The notes beneath the pieces are model-generated. The model ran no database searches and had not been told where the DNA came from. It saw only the letters and a list, made by a program, of their open reading frames with translations. 64,000 bases of DNA from Mytilus californianus (Eukaryota > Mollusca > Bivalvia > Mytilida > Mytilidae), in the NCBI RefSeq assembly GCF_021869535.1, contig NW_026262734.1, positions 97,221,285 to 97,285,284 on the forward strand, in the 5' to 3' direction. A program made the position numbers and the translations under genes. Position 1 is the first letter of the stretch, and every line of letters begins with the position of its first letter. Shown here piece by piece: positions 1-12,356 of this stretch.

Positions 1-104
1 ACCCAAATATTGGCAGATCTTTATCAAGTAAAATCAATAATTCCACCAATAGAGAAAGTTCTATTAAATATAATAAATATGTGTATGGAACTAATCTAGG
101 AATA

Positions 105-200
105 TAAAAATAAGGAGAGGTGGTCTGATTGCCAATGAGACAACTATTCACCAAAGTTCAAATGAAGTGGATTTAAGCAATTAAAGGAAGTATAGATTCT
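105..200 (+). repeat. Dispersed repeat family A, 5' part
   Basis: The core GCCAATGAGACAACTATTCA recurs throughout the window, for example near 22650, 24870, 47860 and, reversed, near 4020, 35690 and 54620. This copy reads into the AAATGAAGTGGATTTAAGCA extension that is also seen near 24895. The family is one I recognise as abundant in mussel sequence. It has no coding capacity here and its transposon class is not determined. Confidence 0.75.
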
Positions 201-409
201 ATTTCAAGCTGTCACAGATATATATTTCTACGAATGATCAAGGCCAAACAAAACGTAGTGCTTTCCAATTGTTTCAGATCAATAAGGTATATTTGTTTTG
301 CTGGTGATACTATCATGTGATTTATAGCAACGTAGGAAATAATTCTTGAACGGCTTAAAGTCTGATTCTGATTCGGAGTAACAGCTGCAATGACAAACAT
401 CATATAACG

Positions 410-600
410 ATTACTTGTTCTTGCAACAAAAAGTAAAATAACAAAAATACCGAACTCAAAGGAAAATTTAAAACGGAAAATCCCTTATCAAATGACAAAA
501 TCTCAAGCTCAAACACATCAAACGAATTGAAAACAACTGTCATATTCCTGACTTATTACAGGCATTTCTTTATGTAGAAAATGGTGGATTAAACCTCTCA
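410..600 (+). repeat. Dispersed repeat family B
   Basis: The block beginning AAAATAACAAAAATACCGAA and ending in a TGTAGAAAATGGTGGATTAA segment recurs in reverse at 24460-24640 and as a shorter copy near 55818-55900. It is a non-coding dispersed repeat. Family A precedes it by about 200 bp here and also adjoins it near 24840, so A and B may be parts of one longer element. Confidence 0.7.
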
Positions 601-699
601 CTTGTATGACAGTCGTATGGAATTGCATTACTTTTTAGTATAATGACAAAAATGTGTGAACAAAACAAACAACGGCAACATATTTAAGATCTGTTATAA

Positions 700-1200
700 A
701 TGACAATTCGACTGGAAAATATCTTAATGTAATTCTGATGGGAAAGACATGTCACCATGTTGGAATGACAACTGAATTATCTAGCACTGCAAAATGAAAA
801 GTATGAAAATGAATGTTTTATACACTAGAAATTCAAGTGACACAAATGATGTTATTAATAATTTTAAATAATGAATAGTATGTACCCTAGAAGCCAACTT
901 TCTACAAAATGGAAATTCAACCATTGACTCGACGTTGTTTTCATTTTGGGGTACGATCAATGAAATTACCCATAGGCCTTTAGATTCTGAAACGGCGAAT
1001 TAGTCTGTAAAATGCGTTAATGTAATTGTGTCGACAAAGAAATGTTTCCCGTATTGTCATAAGACAACTAAACTAGCAAGCACTACAAAATAGAAAGAAT
1101 GAAATTTACAGTTTTATATATAAGAAAGTCATGTGACACAAATGATGTTTAGTTTACATAATGGATAGCATGTACCTTAGTAGCCAATGTATTGGTAGTA
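700..1200 (+). repeat. Diverged tandem duplication, ~300 bp period
   Basis: Segments at about 704-905 and 1002-1195 align in order. Shared blocks include CTTAATGTAATTCTGATGGG / GTTAATGTAATTGTGTCGAC, then a GCACTRCAAAATRGAAAG block, GTGACACAAATGATGTT, and ATGTACCYTAGWAGCCAA. The copies are clearly diverged. No reading frame runs through both. I see no gene in 200-2570; the short frames there look like chance. Confidence 0.6.
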
Positions 1201-2571
1201 TCAAAATATGCTTTGATCATATATGTATTGTGATTTGTGAAAAAAACAAAAAAATAAACTTTACAACCCCTTGGCGTAGGCTACCTTATAAAAAAGGGAG
1301 TTGTTGTTTGTGTAAGCCTCTTATCAGAATGAAGCTTTTTTTATTTATAATTGTTTACTATAATCTTTGATGAATCCAGAAATATGCATCGGTATTGCAG
1401 AGTTAAGTGCTTTACATTACTGAATTTTCTTGTACGTTTATGTATGTACATTCTATGATATTCCATTGATCACGATTTAAAATAATGGAGAATCTTACCT
1501 GAAAAACTAGTTTCACCCCACAACATGTTCATGTTCCATATCCTAGTCTGGAACTTCGTCCGTCGTTGTCTTTAACCGTGTGTGTGTGTGTGTGTTTTAT
1601 CATGTCAACATTTTTATTTAAATTTATGAACAACTTTTTTCATGGACAATGTATAACTTGGAGTGTTTTATAGGAATGTCCTTATTGTTAAAGACCATAT
1701 GAGGCAGTGGGTAACTACAACACTGTATGTTTTTGAGGTGCTGCCTCATTGACATATACCACACATATTCTCTTTCATACTTTAATAGCCAGATCGTGGA
1801 ATTACATGTAATGTTAACCCTTTGGTATTGGTCCACAAATTCGGTTGAAAAAAATCAATTTAATATTTTTATTATTATTTTTTCTACTAAAAATTCCCCA
1901 AAAATGTGATATATATATCACAGTTGTCTTCAAATAATAGCATTTGAAAATATAATTTTATTCAGAAAACCAACAAGTTGATGGACAAAAATAAAAATCT
2001 AGTTTATGTTATCTTTCCATTCTTTAAATAAATCTGACACATGTACGTATAATTTCATATTTAAATTGGTAGACAGGAAGTATACACTTCTTTTTGTTGG
2101 TATTGGGAATCTATGGTAAGTCTAGTATGATAAGGTCATAAGCTTGTCGTATATCTATCTTCATGTTTTATGTTTTTATCTATTTATATCGTCTCGGTTT
2201 CATTTATTTATTTTAGCCTTCTTTTGATCATCCGTATCAAGAATATTGCTTCCCCCGTACCTGCATTGCAAAGAACTGGTGAAATCAGTTTTCTTTAACT
2301 GATACTTTTAATGTCAAGTTGCAAATATTTTATTCATTTCTACGACAAGAATCTATTTATTATACACGCTCTGCAAATGGATTGACCTGCCTCGTTTAAA
2401 TTATATAAATATCAATTACTGAATGAAAAAAAAAGAAATGTCTTTATATTAAATGTTCTGTATTGTAATCAGTTGAATCTTATTTCAAAATTCAAAATGC
2501 ATTGAGTATTAGCTGTAACTATTGTACATAAATATCCACATATTATTAGTTACATAGTGTGTTAGTGACCT
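1200..2571. other. No gene recognised
   Basis: AT-rich sequence with no frame or motif I can support. It holds a short (TG)n run near 1579-1596. A possible old repeat fragment near 1735 (TGCCTCATTGACATATACCA) resembles family A, but too weakly to call. Confidence 0.5.
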
Positions 2572-2576
2572 AATAC

Positions 2577-3897
2577 CAGTGGCGGATTTACCGGGGGGGC
2601 ACAGGGGGCACGTGCCCCCCCAGTCGGGGTCACCAAAAAAATTTCTAACATAGTTTTATTGCTACTGTATCTGTTTATCTATCGATATAGCTAGATATCT
2701 AGATCTAAAATCAAGACACAGCTTGATCTGACTTCCTAAACTGGTCGTTAATTAACCCCAGCTTCAACATGCGTGATTTATGACAACTTATCGATGGTTG
2801 TGTAAATATTGACACCTTTGTGTAATGTCTATATCCAAAAGCATTTATGTAAACTACATGTACATCTACATGCTGATTGGAATTAATACGAATATATTTA
2901 TTGATTTCTAATACAATATTACATGATCAAGATCGATTAACAAGAGAAATCTTCTGATCAGGAAAGACATTACCAACTAAAATCGGTCTGAAAAGAATAT
3001 GTGAAAATAGATGTTTAGTGTCAGGAATGTTAGCATCGATATGAGATACGTCTTTATTACCAAACACTCACATTGTATACGGTTTCTGGGGAATGTGTCT
3101 TTCTCAGAAGTCTTTTTCGGACTTTATTAAACAACAAACGATTTTTTTTCAATGCATACAGCATTTTTTTAAACTGAATGTCGTGTTTTTTCCCTTTATT
3201 TTTTTTATAGAAACCAATGATTTGTCTTTAAAAAAAAACTTAAGTCCCCCTCCACAAAACATGAATGGTCTGTGCCTTATATATATATCATTAATAAAAT
3301 GATATTGTACTTTTAGAAAACCTATACTCATATTTGAGATAAAGAACAGCAACAAAAGCGCTGTTCCTTTGCTTATTGTGTGTTTTTCTGCTGTGCATGT
3401 ACTGATTTTGTGTCGTGGATGGATACCCAATATCCATTCTTTTTCTATTATAGTACAGTAATATGTGTATACACATTTTTTTCTTGTTTAATAACCATGT
3501 ATGGGGGTATGAATAGGTTACCATGAATGAGGGTATGAATGGTTTACCGTGAATGAGGGTATGAATGGGGTTTACAGATTAGAGAATAATGGTCAAAAAG
3601 TAAAGACTAGAAAAAAATGTGCCCCAAAAATATAGAAAACAGATTAAAGGTGTGATGAACTATAAAGAATAGAGGACAATTGGCAGCAAATAAAAGAGTA
3701 GAAAGAAATGGATCCAAAAATAATGAAAAGATATAGAAATGAAGACCTGACCCCCCCCCCCCCCCTTCCACGACCACCATCATCCCCAATACATGACACC
3801 ACCACCACCCACACTCGCATATATACATATCTAAACAAATCTTTAATTTTGGTTTCATGGTGCCCCCCCAGACTTCTAGGTTCTGGATCCGCCCCTG
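2577..3897. mobile_element. Non-autonomous DNA transposon, 5 bp duplication
   Basis: The ends are inverted: CAGTGGCGGATTTACC at the left and GGATCCGCCCCTG at the right, with G-rich and C-rich runs just inside. The exact 5 bp AATAC lies on both sides (2572-2576 and 3898-3902), so the boundaries are well supported. The 1321 bp interior has no transposase. It contains a reversed fragment of family D (3330-3450), a short minisatellite and a long C run near 3751. The CAGTGGCGGAT-type ends resemble hAT-like non-autonomous elements, but hAT duplications are usually 8 bp, so the superfamily is left open. A 134 bp relative lies at 37260-37393. Confidence 0.8.
3493..3578 (+). repeat. Short tandem repeat, ~26-30 bp, three units
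   Basis: Three units carry the words GAGGGTATGAATGG and TTTACC (ACCATGTATGGGGGTATGAA, then ACCATGAATGAGGGTATGAA, then ACCGTGAATGAGGGTATGAA). The array sits inside the 2577-3897 transposon. Confidence 0.75.
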
Positions 3898-4004
3898 AAT
3901 ACGATATATACGGGGTCAGTAAATTCCATATGGAGCGAGAGCGAAGCTCGCTAGCACATTATGTAACGAATTAATCTTACCAACTATCTTTATTTGTTGA
4001 ATTT

Positions 4005-4580
4005 AGACTAGAGTTGTCTCATTTGCAATCATACCACATCTGATCACATCTTCTTATTTTTATATTAAAGTGTTCAAGTGTTCAATTAATTTAAGAACTT
4101 CTTCCGTTGGTCTGCACACAAAAATAATGTCAACAATAACAATTTAATATGACCAACCTTGGTATAACAATATTAAACAGAACTTTCAATACATTTAAAT
4201 AATCAAATAGTGCAAAAGTCGTAACTCACTACTAACCGTGTATTGAAATAAGCCCCGCCTCCCTACTAACCTAATATGGAATATACACGGTCTCCACGCG
4301 GACGCTTTTAACCAATCATATTCCTAGAAACGTATAGGAGGTAAGATAGTGTCTTTTCCTTGACAGAAGCTTGTTGTTCAGTTGCTGTCGTTAGATGCTC
4401 TTTACCCTTTTGTATTTCGTTTATTGCTTTATCATAAATCAGGCCGTTGGTTTTCCTCGTTTGAATTATTTCACATTTTGTCATGTCGGGGCCTTTCATA
4501 GCTTTCATTGTTGGATGACCTACAGTTACATTTATTTAAATATTTGTCTTCGGTGGATAGCTGTCTCATTAACGATTATA
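4005..4580 (-). repeat. Two reversed copies of family A
   Basis: A fragment at about 4010-4070 carries GTTGTCTCATTTGCAATCAT. A longer diverged copy lies at about 4330-4575 and contains GCCGTTGGTTTTCC, a TCGGGGCCTTTCATAGCTTT block and GATAGCTGTCTCATT. Both are reverse complements of the family seen in full at 22620-22980. Confidence 0.65.
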
Positions 4581-5025
4581 TCTATGAATGTATTTATAAT
4601 AATCCAAAACACCAAGTTTCATTCATTGTTAACATTTTATTGACGATTAATATTGATACGATATTGAAAACTGCATGTTTTCTGTGAAAACTTGCATCGA
4701 GTTATTATATGTAATCTGAAGGACTATACAAATTAGGTTTAATTCCGAGTTTAATTAGGAACTATTGAATATCGTACTGTTTTAGTACTTATACATGTAT
4801 TTCAAAATCCACCAAAAATTCAGATTTGAGAGCCTCTTAAGATAATCATGCAATGGTCTCAAGTTTAGAAATAGGTAACCATGATGTAAAAACATCAAGG
4901 TTCAACCAAGAAGTTATGATACTGTGAATTTCAGTAAAGATGAAAAAAATGTTTTTTAAAGGCATAGGTTTGAAATAATATGGGAAAATTGGCCTACTTC
5001 TATCACTTGACTATTGTTTACATAG

Positions 5026-5034
5026 TGTTGCCCT
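5026..5034. other. 9 bp target-site duplication, left
   Basis: TGTTGCCCT directly abuts the left tip of the giant foldback element. The identical 9 bp abuts the right tip at 21608-21616, which fixes both boundaries exactly. Confidence 0.92.
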
Positions 5035-5290
5035 ACTAGTGTCAAGCTATCCAGCAATTCTCATCCTGCAATTCTCTTGCGATAAAGCTATCCTGCAATT
5101 CGTCATCCTGCAATTGCGTTCGAAAAACAACTTGAGTGATAATTTCATTTTTTTTCAAAATCATGATTTTTGACTTGTTTTGGTTGAAAAAAAGATAAAT
5201 ATCAAGTTTTTTATATCCCATTCACAAATTTCTAACTTTAATTTACAAATTTCTAACTCATCTTTACGGTTTATAACTAGAATTTACAAT
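5035..5290. repeat. Outer terminal inverted repeat, left
   Basis: This arm matches the reverse complement of 21365-21607 over its length with some divergence. Shared blocks include GCTATCCAGCAATTCTCATC and TTTCTAACTC.TCTTTACGG. Near the tip a short motif ATCCTGCAATTC repeats several times (5066-5118), giving a subrepeat level below the 190 bp monomers. Confidence 0.85.
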
Positions 5291-5339
5291 AAGAAAAATC
5301 ATGACGATTCACAAAGAGTTTTACATTGTGAAGTCCCGG

Positions 5340-8300
5340 ATATTGTTCGTTTTTATGCATGTTTAAGAATTTCTTGGGTAAGCTTTCTTAAAGGGCCAAA
5401 ATTTCGTTCGAAACACGGAAATAAAGCCAAATTCGATAAAATATGCTCTAGGGTCACCCACTTTCCAACCAATTGTCTGGGTAGTTCTTTATGGCTAGGG
5501 ATTATAAACTCTGCTCTAATAAATAGCTATTGGATATATTACTACAACAGGAGGGTATAGAATTTCTGGGGTAAGCATTCTTAAAGGCCGAAAATGTCGT
5601 CCGAAACATGGAAATAAAGCCAAATTCTATGAAATACGCATTGGGGTACCCACTTTCCGACCCATTAATTCTGTAGTTCTTTATGGCTAGGGATTATAGA
5701 CTCTGCTCTAATAAATAGCTATTGGATAGTACTAAAACGGGAGGGTAAAGAATTTCTGGGGTACGCTTTCTTAAAGGGCCAAAATTTCGTTCGAAACACG
5801 GAAATAAAGGCAAATTCGAGAAAATACGCTCTAGGGTCACCCACTTTCCAACCAATTGTCTGGTTAGTTTTAATGGCTAGGGATTAGAGACTCTGCTTCA
5901 ATAATTAGCTATTATATAGTTCTACATTGGGATAGTAGAGAATTTCTGAGGTAAGCATTCCTAAAGGCCGAAAATTTCGTCCGAAACATGGAAAAAAGCA
6001 AAATTTGATAAAATACACATTGGGGTACGCACTTTCCGACCCATTAATTCTGTAGTTCTTGGTGACTAGGGATTATAGACTCTGCTTCAATAATTAGCTA
6101 CTATATAGTACTACAACGGGAAGGTAACAAATTTCTGGGGTAAGCATTCTGAAAGGCCGAAAATGTCGTCCGAAACATGGAAAAAAAGCCAAATTCTATG
6201 AAATACGCATTGGGGTACCCACTTTCCGACCCATTATTTCTGTAGTTCTTTATGGCTAGGGATTATAGACTCTGCTCTAATAAATAGCTATTGGATAGTA
6301 CTACAACGGGAGGGTAAAGAATTTCTGGGGTACGCTTTCTTAAAGGGCCAAAATTTCGTTCGAAACACGGAAATAAAGCCAAATTCGATAAAATACGCTC
6401 TAGGGTCACCCACTTTCCAACCAATTGTCTGGTTAGTTCTTAATGGCTAGGGATTAGAGACTCTGCTTCAATGATTAGCTATTATATAGTTCTACATTGG
6501 GATAGTAGAGAATTTCTTGAGTAAGTATTCCTAAAGGCCGAAAATTTCGTCCGAAACATGGAAAAAAGCCAAATTCGATGAAATACGCATTGGGGTACCC
6601 ACTTTCCAACCCATTAATTTGGTAGTTCTTTATGGCTTGGGATTAAAGACTCTTATAAATAGCTATTGGATAGTACTACAACGGGAAGGTAAAACATTTC
6701 TAGGGTACGCTTTCTTAAAGGACCAATATTTCGTTCGAAACACGGAAATAAAGCCAAATTCGATAAAATACGCTCTAGGGTCACACACTTTCCTACCAAT
6801 TGTCTGGTTAGTTTTTTAATGGCTAGGGATTAGAGACTCTGCTTCAATGAATAGCTATTATATAGTTCTACATTGGGATAGTAGAGAATTTCTGAGGTAA
6901 GCATTCCTAAAGGCCGAAAATTTCGTCCGAAACATGGAAAAAAGCCAAATTCGATGAAATAGTCATTGGGGTACCCACTTTCCGACCCATTAATTCTATA
7001 GTTCTTTATGGCTATTGATTATCGACTCTGCTCTAAAAAATAGCTATTGGATAGTACTACAACGGGAGGGTAAAGAATTTCTGGGGTACGCTTTCTTAAA
7101 GGGCCAAAATTTCGTTCGAAACACGGAAATAAAGCCAAATTCGATAAAATACGCTCTAGGGTCACCCACTTTCCAACCAATTGTCTGGGTAGTTTTTTAT
7201 GGCTAGGGATTATAAACTCTGCTCCAATAAATAGCTATTGGATATTACTACAACGGGAGGGTAAAGAATTTCTGAGGTAAGCATTCTTAAAGGCTGAAAA
7301 TGTCGTCCGAAACATGGAAATAAAGCCAAATTCTAGGAAATACGCATTGGGGTACCCACTTTCCGACCCATTAATTCTGTAATTCATTATGGCTAGGGAT
7401 TATAGACTGTGCTCTAATAAATAGATATTGGATAGTTCTACAACGGGAGGGTAAAGAATTTCTGGGATATGCTTTCTTAAAGGGCCAAAATTTCGTTCGA
7501 ACACGGAAATAAAGCCAAATTCGATAACATACGCTCTAGGGTCACCCACTTTCCTACCAATTGTCTGGTTAGTTCTTAGTGGCTAGGGATTAGAGACTCT
7601 GCTTCAATGAATAGCTATTATATAGTTCTACATTGGGATAGTAGAGAATTTCTGAGGTAAGCATTCCTAAAGGCCGAAAATTTCGTCCGAAACATGGAAA
7701 AAAGCCAAATTCAATGAAATAGGCATTGGGGTACCCACTTTCCGACCCATTAATTCTGTAGTTCTTTATGGGTATTGATTATCGACTCTGCACTAATAAA
7801 TAGCTACTGGATAGTACTACAACGGGAGGGTAAAGAATTTCTGGGGTGTTCTTTCTTAAAGGGCCAAAATTTCGTTCGAAACACGGAAATAAAGCCAAAT
7901 TCGATAACATACGCTCTAGGGTCACCTACTTTCCTACCAATTGTCTGGTTAGTTCTTAATGGCTAGGGATTAGAGACTCTGCTTGAATGAATAGCTATTA
8001 TATAGTTCTACATTGGGATAGTAGAGAATTTCTGAGGTAAGCATTCCTAAAGGCCGAAAATTTCGTCCGAAACATGGAAAAAAGCCAAATTCGATGAAAT
8101 ACGCATTGGGGTACGCACTTTCCGACCCATTACATGTAATTCTGTAGTTCTTGATGACTAGGGATTATAGACTCTGCTTCAATAATTAGCTACTATATAG
8201 TACTACAACGGGAAGGTAACAAATTGCTGGGGTAAGCATTCTTAAAGGCCGAAAATGTCTTCCGAAACATGGAAATAAAGTCAAATTCTATGAAATACGC

Positions 8301-9326
8301 ATTGGGGTTCCCACTTTCCGACCCATTAATTCTGTAGTTCTTTATGGCTAGGGATTATAGACTCTGCTCTAATAAATAGCTACTGGATAGTACTACAACG
8401 GGAGGGTAAAAAATTTCTGGGGTATGCTTTCTTAAAGGGCCAAAATTTCGTTCGAAACACGGGAATAAAGCCAAATTCTATAAAATTCGTATTGTTGTAC
8501 CCACTTTCCGACCCATTAATTTGGTAGTTATTTATGGCTAGGGATTATAGACTCTGCTCAAATGAATAGTTATTGGATAGTTCTACAACGGGGAGGTGAA
8601 GAATTTCTGAGGAAAGCTTTCTTAAAGGCCCAAAATTTCGTTCGAAACACGGAAATAAAGCCAAATTCGATGAACTACGCTCTAGGGTCACCCATTTTCC
8701 AACCAATTTTCTGGGTAGTTCTTTATGGCTAGGGATAAGAGACTCTGCTTTAATGAATAGCTATTGTATAGTTCTACATTGGGATAGTAGATAATTTCTT
8801 GGGTAAGTATTGCTAAAGGCCGAAAATGTCGTCCGAAACATTGAAAAAATCCAAATTCGATGAAATACGCATTGGGGTACCCACTTTCCGACCCAATTAT
8901 TGGTTAGTTCTTTATGGCTAGGGATTTTAGACTCTTACAAATAGCTTTTGGATAGTACTACAACGGGAGGGTAAAACATTTCAGGGGTACGCTTTCTTAA
9001 AGGACCAATATTTCGTTCGAAACACAGAAATAAAGCCAAATTTCGAGAAAATACGCTCTAGGGTCACCCACTTTCCAACCAATTATCTAGGTAGTTCTCT
9101 ATGGCTAGGGATTATAGACTCTGCTTCAGTGAATAGCTACTGGATAATACTACAACCGGAAGGTAAAGAATTTCTGGGGTAAGCTTTCTTAAAGGCTCAA
9201 AATTTCGTTCGAAACACGGAAATAAAGCGAAATTCGATAAAATACGCTCTAGGGTCAATCACTTTCCTACCAATTGTCTGGTTAGTTCTTAATGGCTAGG
9301 GATTAGAGACTCTGATTCAATGAATA
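5340..9326 (-). repeat. Left satellite array, ~21 diverged monomers
   Basis: Monomers of about 188-193 bp are marked by GGCTAGGGATTA (for example at 5493, 5685, 5875 and 6254, continuing to 9294). Two types tend to alternate: one with ACGCTCTAGGGTCACCCACT and one with ACGCATTGGGGTACCCACTT. They correspond, reversed, to the two halves of the 384 bp dimer in the right array. Units differ by many substitutions and small indels, including a 6 bp insertion near 8131. Open frames of about 63 codons recur with the period and are not genes. Confidence 0.9.
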
Positions 9327-9359
9327 CAAAACTTTACTTTAAAGTTTTCCTGGTCTCTA

Positions 9360-9655
9360 TCGAAGATAATGATTATATATTTGGTCTGCAGCTAAATAAT
9401 TTTGAGTTGCGACGTGTAAGCATTTGCCTTGCAGCTACATCCTATTTTCCGATGGTTTGAAATTTTACAAGACTCATCGCGCAAGATAAATTTTCGTCAA
9501 ACATCTTTTGGGTTGTATAGAAGGGAATTATTTGATATTTGGTCTGCTGCTTGATAGTTATGAGTTGCAGCGTTTGAGAAATTTGTATATCAACCATGAA
9601 GCCACTTCCTGTTTTCCGATAGTTTGAATTTTATAAGACTCAGTGTTTAAGGAAA
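9360..9655 (+). repeat. Two-copy direct repeat in the spacer, ~158 bp period
   Basis: ATTTGGTCTGCAGCTAAATA near 9380 and ATTTGGTCTGCTGCTTGATA near 9538 begin two aligned segments. Each continues with GAGTTGC, a TTTTCCGATRGTTTGAA block and AAGACTCA. The copies are diverged. Confidence 0.65.
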
Positions 9656-10714
9656 TTTCTCTTCCCGTGCCTTCGATGGAAGGTGATGGTCATGTATGCT
9701 TCAGTATACATCCAACTTCAATCAATTACATGCACTGACGCAGGTCCACGTCTGGTATTGGTCTTGTTTAATCATGTTGAAAAAAAATGATAATAAAATT
9801 ACAACTATTTGAGTACATCTATTTTACTGTCTACAGAGTTTGACAAATATTAGACACAAATACACCCATTGATAATGTACATTGATATTTTCGTATATTT
9901 TTGAATAATTTATACAGAAAACATGGACAAATAAAAAAATAAATATATACCAATCGGCAAGTATGATTCTATGGACAATGAACTGTTCTTAAGCACACAA
10001 ACCTCTGTATCCTCTCATTTGTTTAAAAAAAAACTATATGGAAAATTTATGTCTTAGCATTAACATTGAATATTGTCAACATTGCTACTTAGTTAATCGC
10101 CATTTCTTTACGCATTGCCAGCAACAAAATGATTTTTTTTTATGTCTCATGTAAAACTTATTAAGTGATGTCTGTCAATTCTGTTATAACCCGTACATTA
10201 ACAGCATGCTGTATCTGGATAACGCGATGTACAATGATTAATGTGTACACATTACATCATATAATTCTTTAAAAAAACGCATTTTTCAACGAGAGAAAAA
10301 CATCATGTATGAGTTAGCTTTGCTTTGGAACGGTTTATATTTGCGCTTTAAGACGACCCAAGATTCGAATGCCACTAATTGTAGTCTTAATCGTAGGTGA
10401 CCGACAGTTTTCGCAAATGTCTATTAATACTACTACTACATGCTTGGCTACTTTGAAGGTCGGTACAGCAAAACAGTGCTAGAGTAACTGATGTTAATAT
10501 AATTCTAGAAATATACGCACACGTATTATCAATTTCCAAGTTCTTTTAAAATGTGATACTTGAATATTAACAATATCCACACTGTTACGACGTCTTTACG
10601 CTTAATCTATTGGATGTGCACGGATTGATGATTTAGTACACTTAGATATAAACCTGTTTAAACTAATCTACGTTGTCTTGGCTGGATATTTTAAAAATGC
10701 AGTATTGGTTTTGA

Positions 10715-10800
10715 TGAAGGTCGTACGTTGACCTTTACGAGTTATATGCCATTTGGTCAATTAGAGATAGTTGTCTTATTAGCAATTACATAACATTTTC
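10715..10800 (-). repeat. Degenerate family A fragment in the spacer
   Basis: The order of GAAGGTCGTACGTTGACCTT and GATAGTTGTCTTATTAGCAA matches the reversed family A copies at 54385-54650 and 35600-35730. It is a fragment of a generic dispersed repeat, not part of the foldback structure. Confidence 0.55.
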
Positions 10801-12356
10801 TTTATAAGTATGTTTCTACTGTCGTCATCTTCCACGTTTATCGGTATATACCTTCTTTACGACACAACTTGTTTTTTTTCATATTTCGTCATTTTTTTCA
10901 TGACAATCACATATGTATAGTTTTGATTACAGCAACATTATACTATTTACAAATAACATGCATAGATGAGTTCATGCGGATATTGTTTTCCAGGAGGATT
11001 TTGTAATTGGAAATGGTTTTGTTGTGTAGGAAACAAAACACTAAATGACCGGTTATTCTTGTAAAAGAATCCCCCCTTTTTCAGGAAGTACATAACTTGC
11101 ACACATTTACAATCCTAAAGTGACAATTCTGATCTGTTGATCGATTGGCTTTCTTTAGCTCTTTTTTTGTTCATCTCAATTTTTACATAGTCGGATACAT
11201 CATTGGCTTTTAAACTTTGGATCTGAGCGTTTGATCGTGTTTAAAGGTTATTCTAGAGGAGCTATTGGACACAATGAACTTATAAATGTAATTTTATTTT
11301 GCAATCTGGATCCATTGGCTTTCCATAAGTGATCATAAGTTATTTCAATTGCAATGTTGAAACTGTACTGTTTTGTTTGAGAATGAAAACAATCTAAATT
11401 CTTCATACGAAATGAAAACAAAAAATATCACTTGTAAGTTTTACTTACATTTTTGGTAAGGATAGACCCTTGAAATATTAAAAATATTCCTGTCTTTCAT
11501 TATTGATTACTTAAATGCGAGTTATCTACCCTTTCAAGTATGGTGTGCGGCATTTATCATATTTACTAACTTCATGATAATCTGAGATCATCTTATTTTC
11601 CTTATTCAAGTAAGAACTTGTCGTTTCAAAACACGTCATGAAAAAAGTATTATCAGTTTTTGTAGAATCGAACATGAAGTTTCTTTACAATGTTTCCTTT
11701 GTTTCGTTATTAAACTTTTTTGTAAGTATTCCAACTTAGGACTTGGGTATTTAAAGAAGGAAGAATTTATAAAAGATACGAACAAATCAGAATATTACTA
11801 TAGAGTTTCAACTTCATATGTGAATCAGTAAATACATGATTTATTTATTAAAGAAGAACAAACATCATACAGTACCAACATTCGGCACTGTTCATTGTTT
11901 CGTTGACAGTAAACGAATAAAACCGATCGTGCGTCCCATACCTGTTAGACTACTTTAATGTCATTTAATGTGCTAGGTCTTCATCAAAGACATTACTATA
12001 TTTCAAAGATTCGAGTGTTCGCATCTAAGGAATGTTTACGCCAAAAAATCCGATCATATCTTAATGTAGTGTTATCTAATAACTTTTTCACTATATTCAT
12101 TTTGGCAGTCATACTGTGAAATGACCTTCCATACTCTCGGCATCCTGTAAAGTAGTTCCTAAAAAATAACAATATGTCTATGTTGAATGAGTAACTGATA
12201 TTATCTGTATTATAGCAAATGTCTTGTAAAACAAAGCAGAAAAAGTGTATTACGCATTTTTCGTGCAAGTGGCTTGCGCTTGAATTTAATAAGATGGTGT
12301 GTTTATTTTTTGTAATCAATGTATGGCAAGCAAAGAAAAAATAAAATTAATTTAAC

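Larger units (their letters stand above)
9327..12356. other. Spacer between the two satellite arrays
   Basis: The ~3 kb loop of the foldback element is AT-rich and not satellite. No transposase or other protein is recognisable. The longest frame (minus strand, 11996-12319, 107 codons) has no motif I know. It holds a two-copy repeat (9360-9655) and a reversed fragment of family A (10715-10800), so other repeats have probably inserted here. A foldback spacer sometimes carries the transposase gene; here I do not see one. Confidence 0.7.

Noticed and set aside
3708..3974. 88-codon frame with a proline and threonine-rich part
   Set aside because: It runs through a C homopolymer and ACC repeats inside a transposon.
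5340..9326. CRISPR-like array
   Set aside because: Repeats are contiguous ~190 bp monomers without unique spacers and the genome is animal.
11996..12319. 107-codon minus-strand frame in the foldback spacer as a transposase fragment
   Set aside because: No DDE, zinc-finger or other motif was recognisable; length alone is not evidence.
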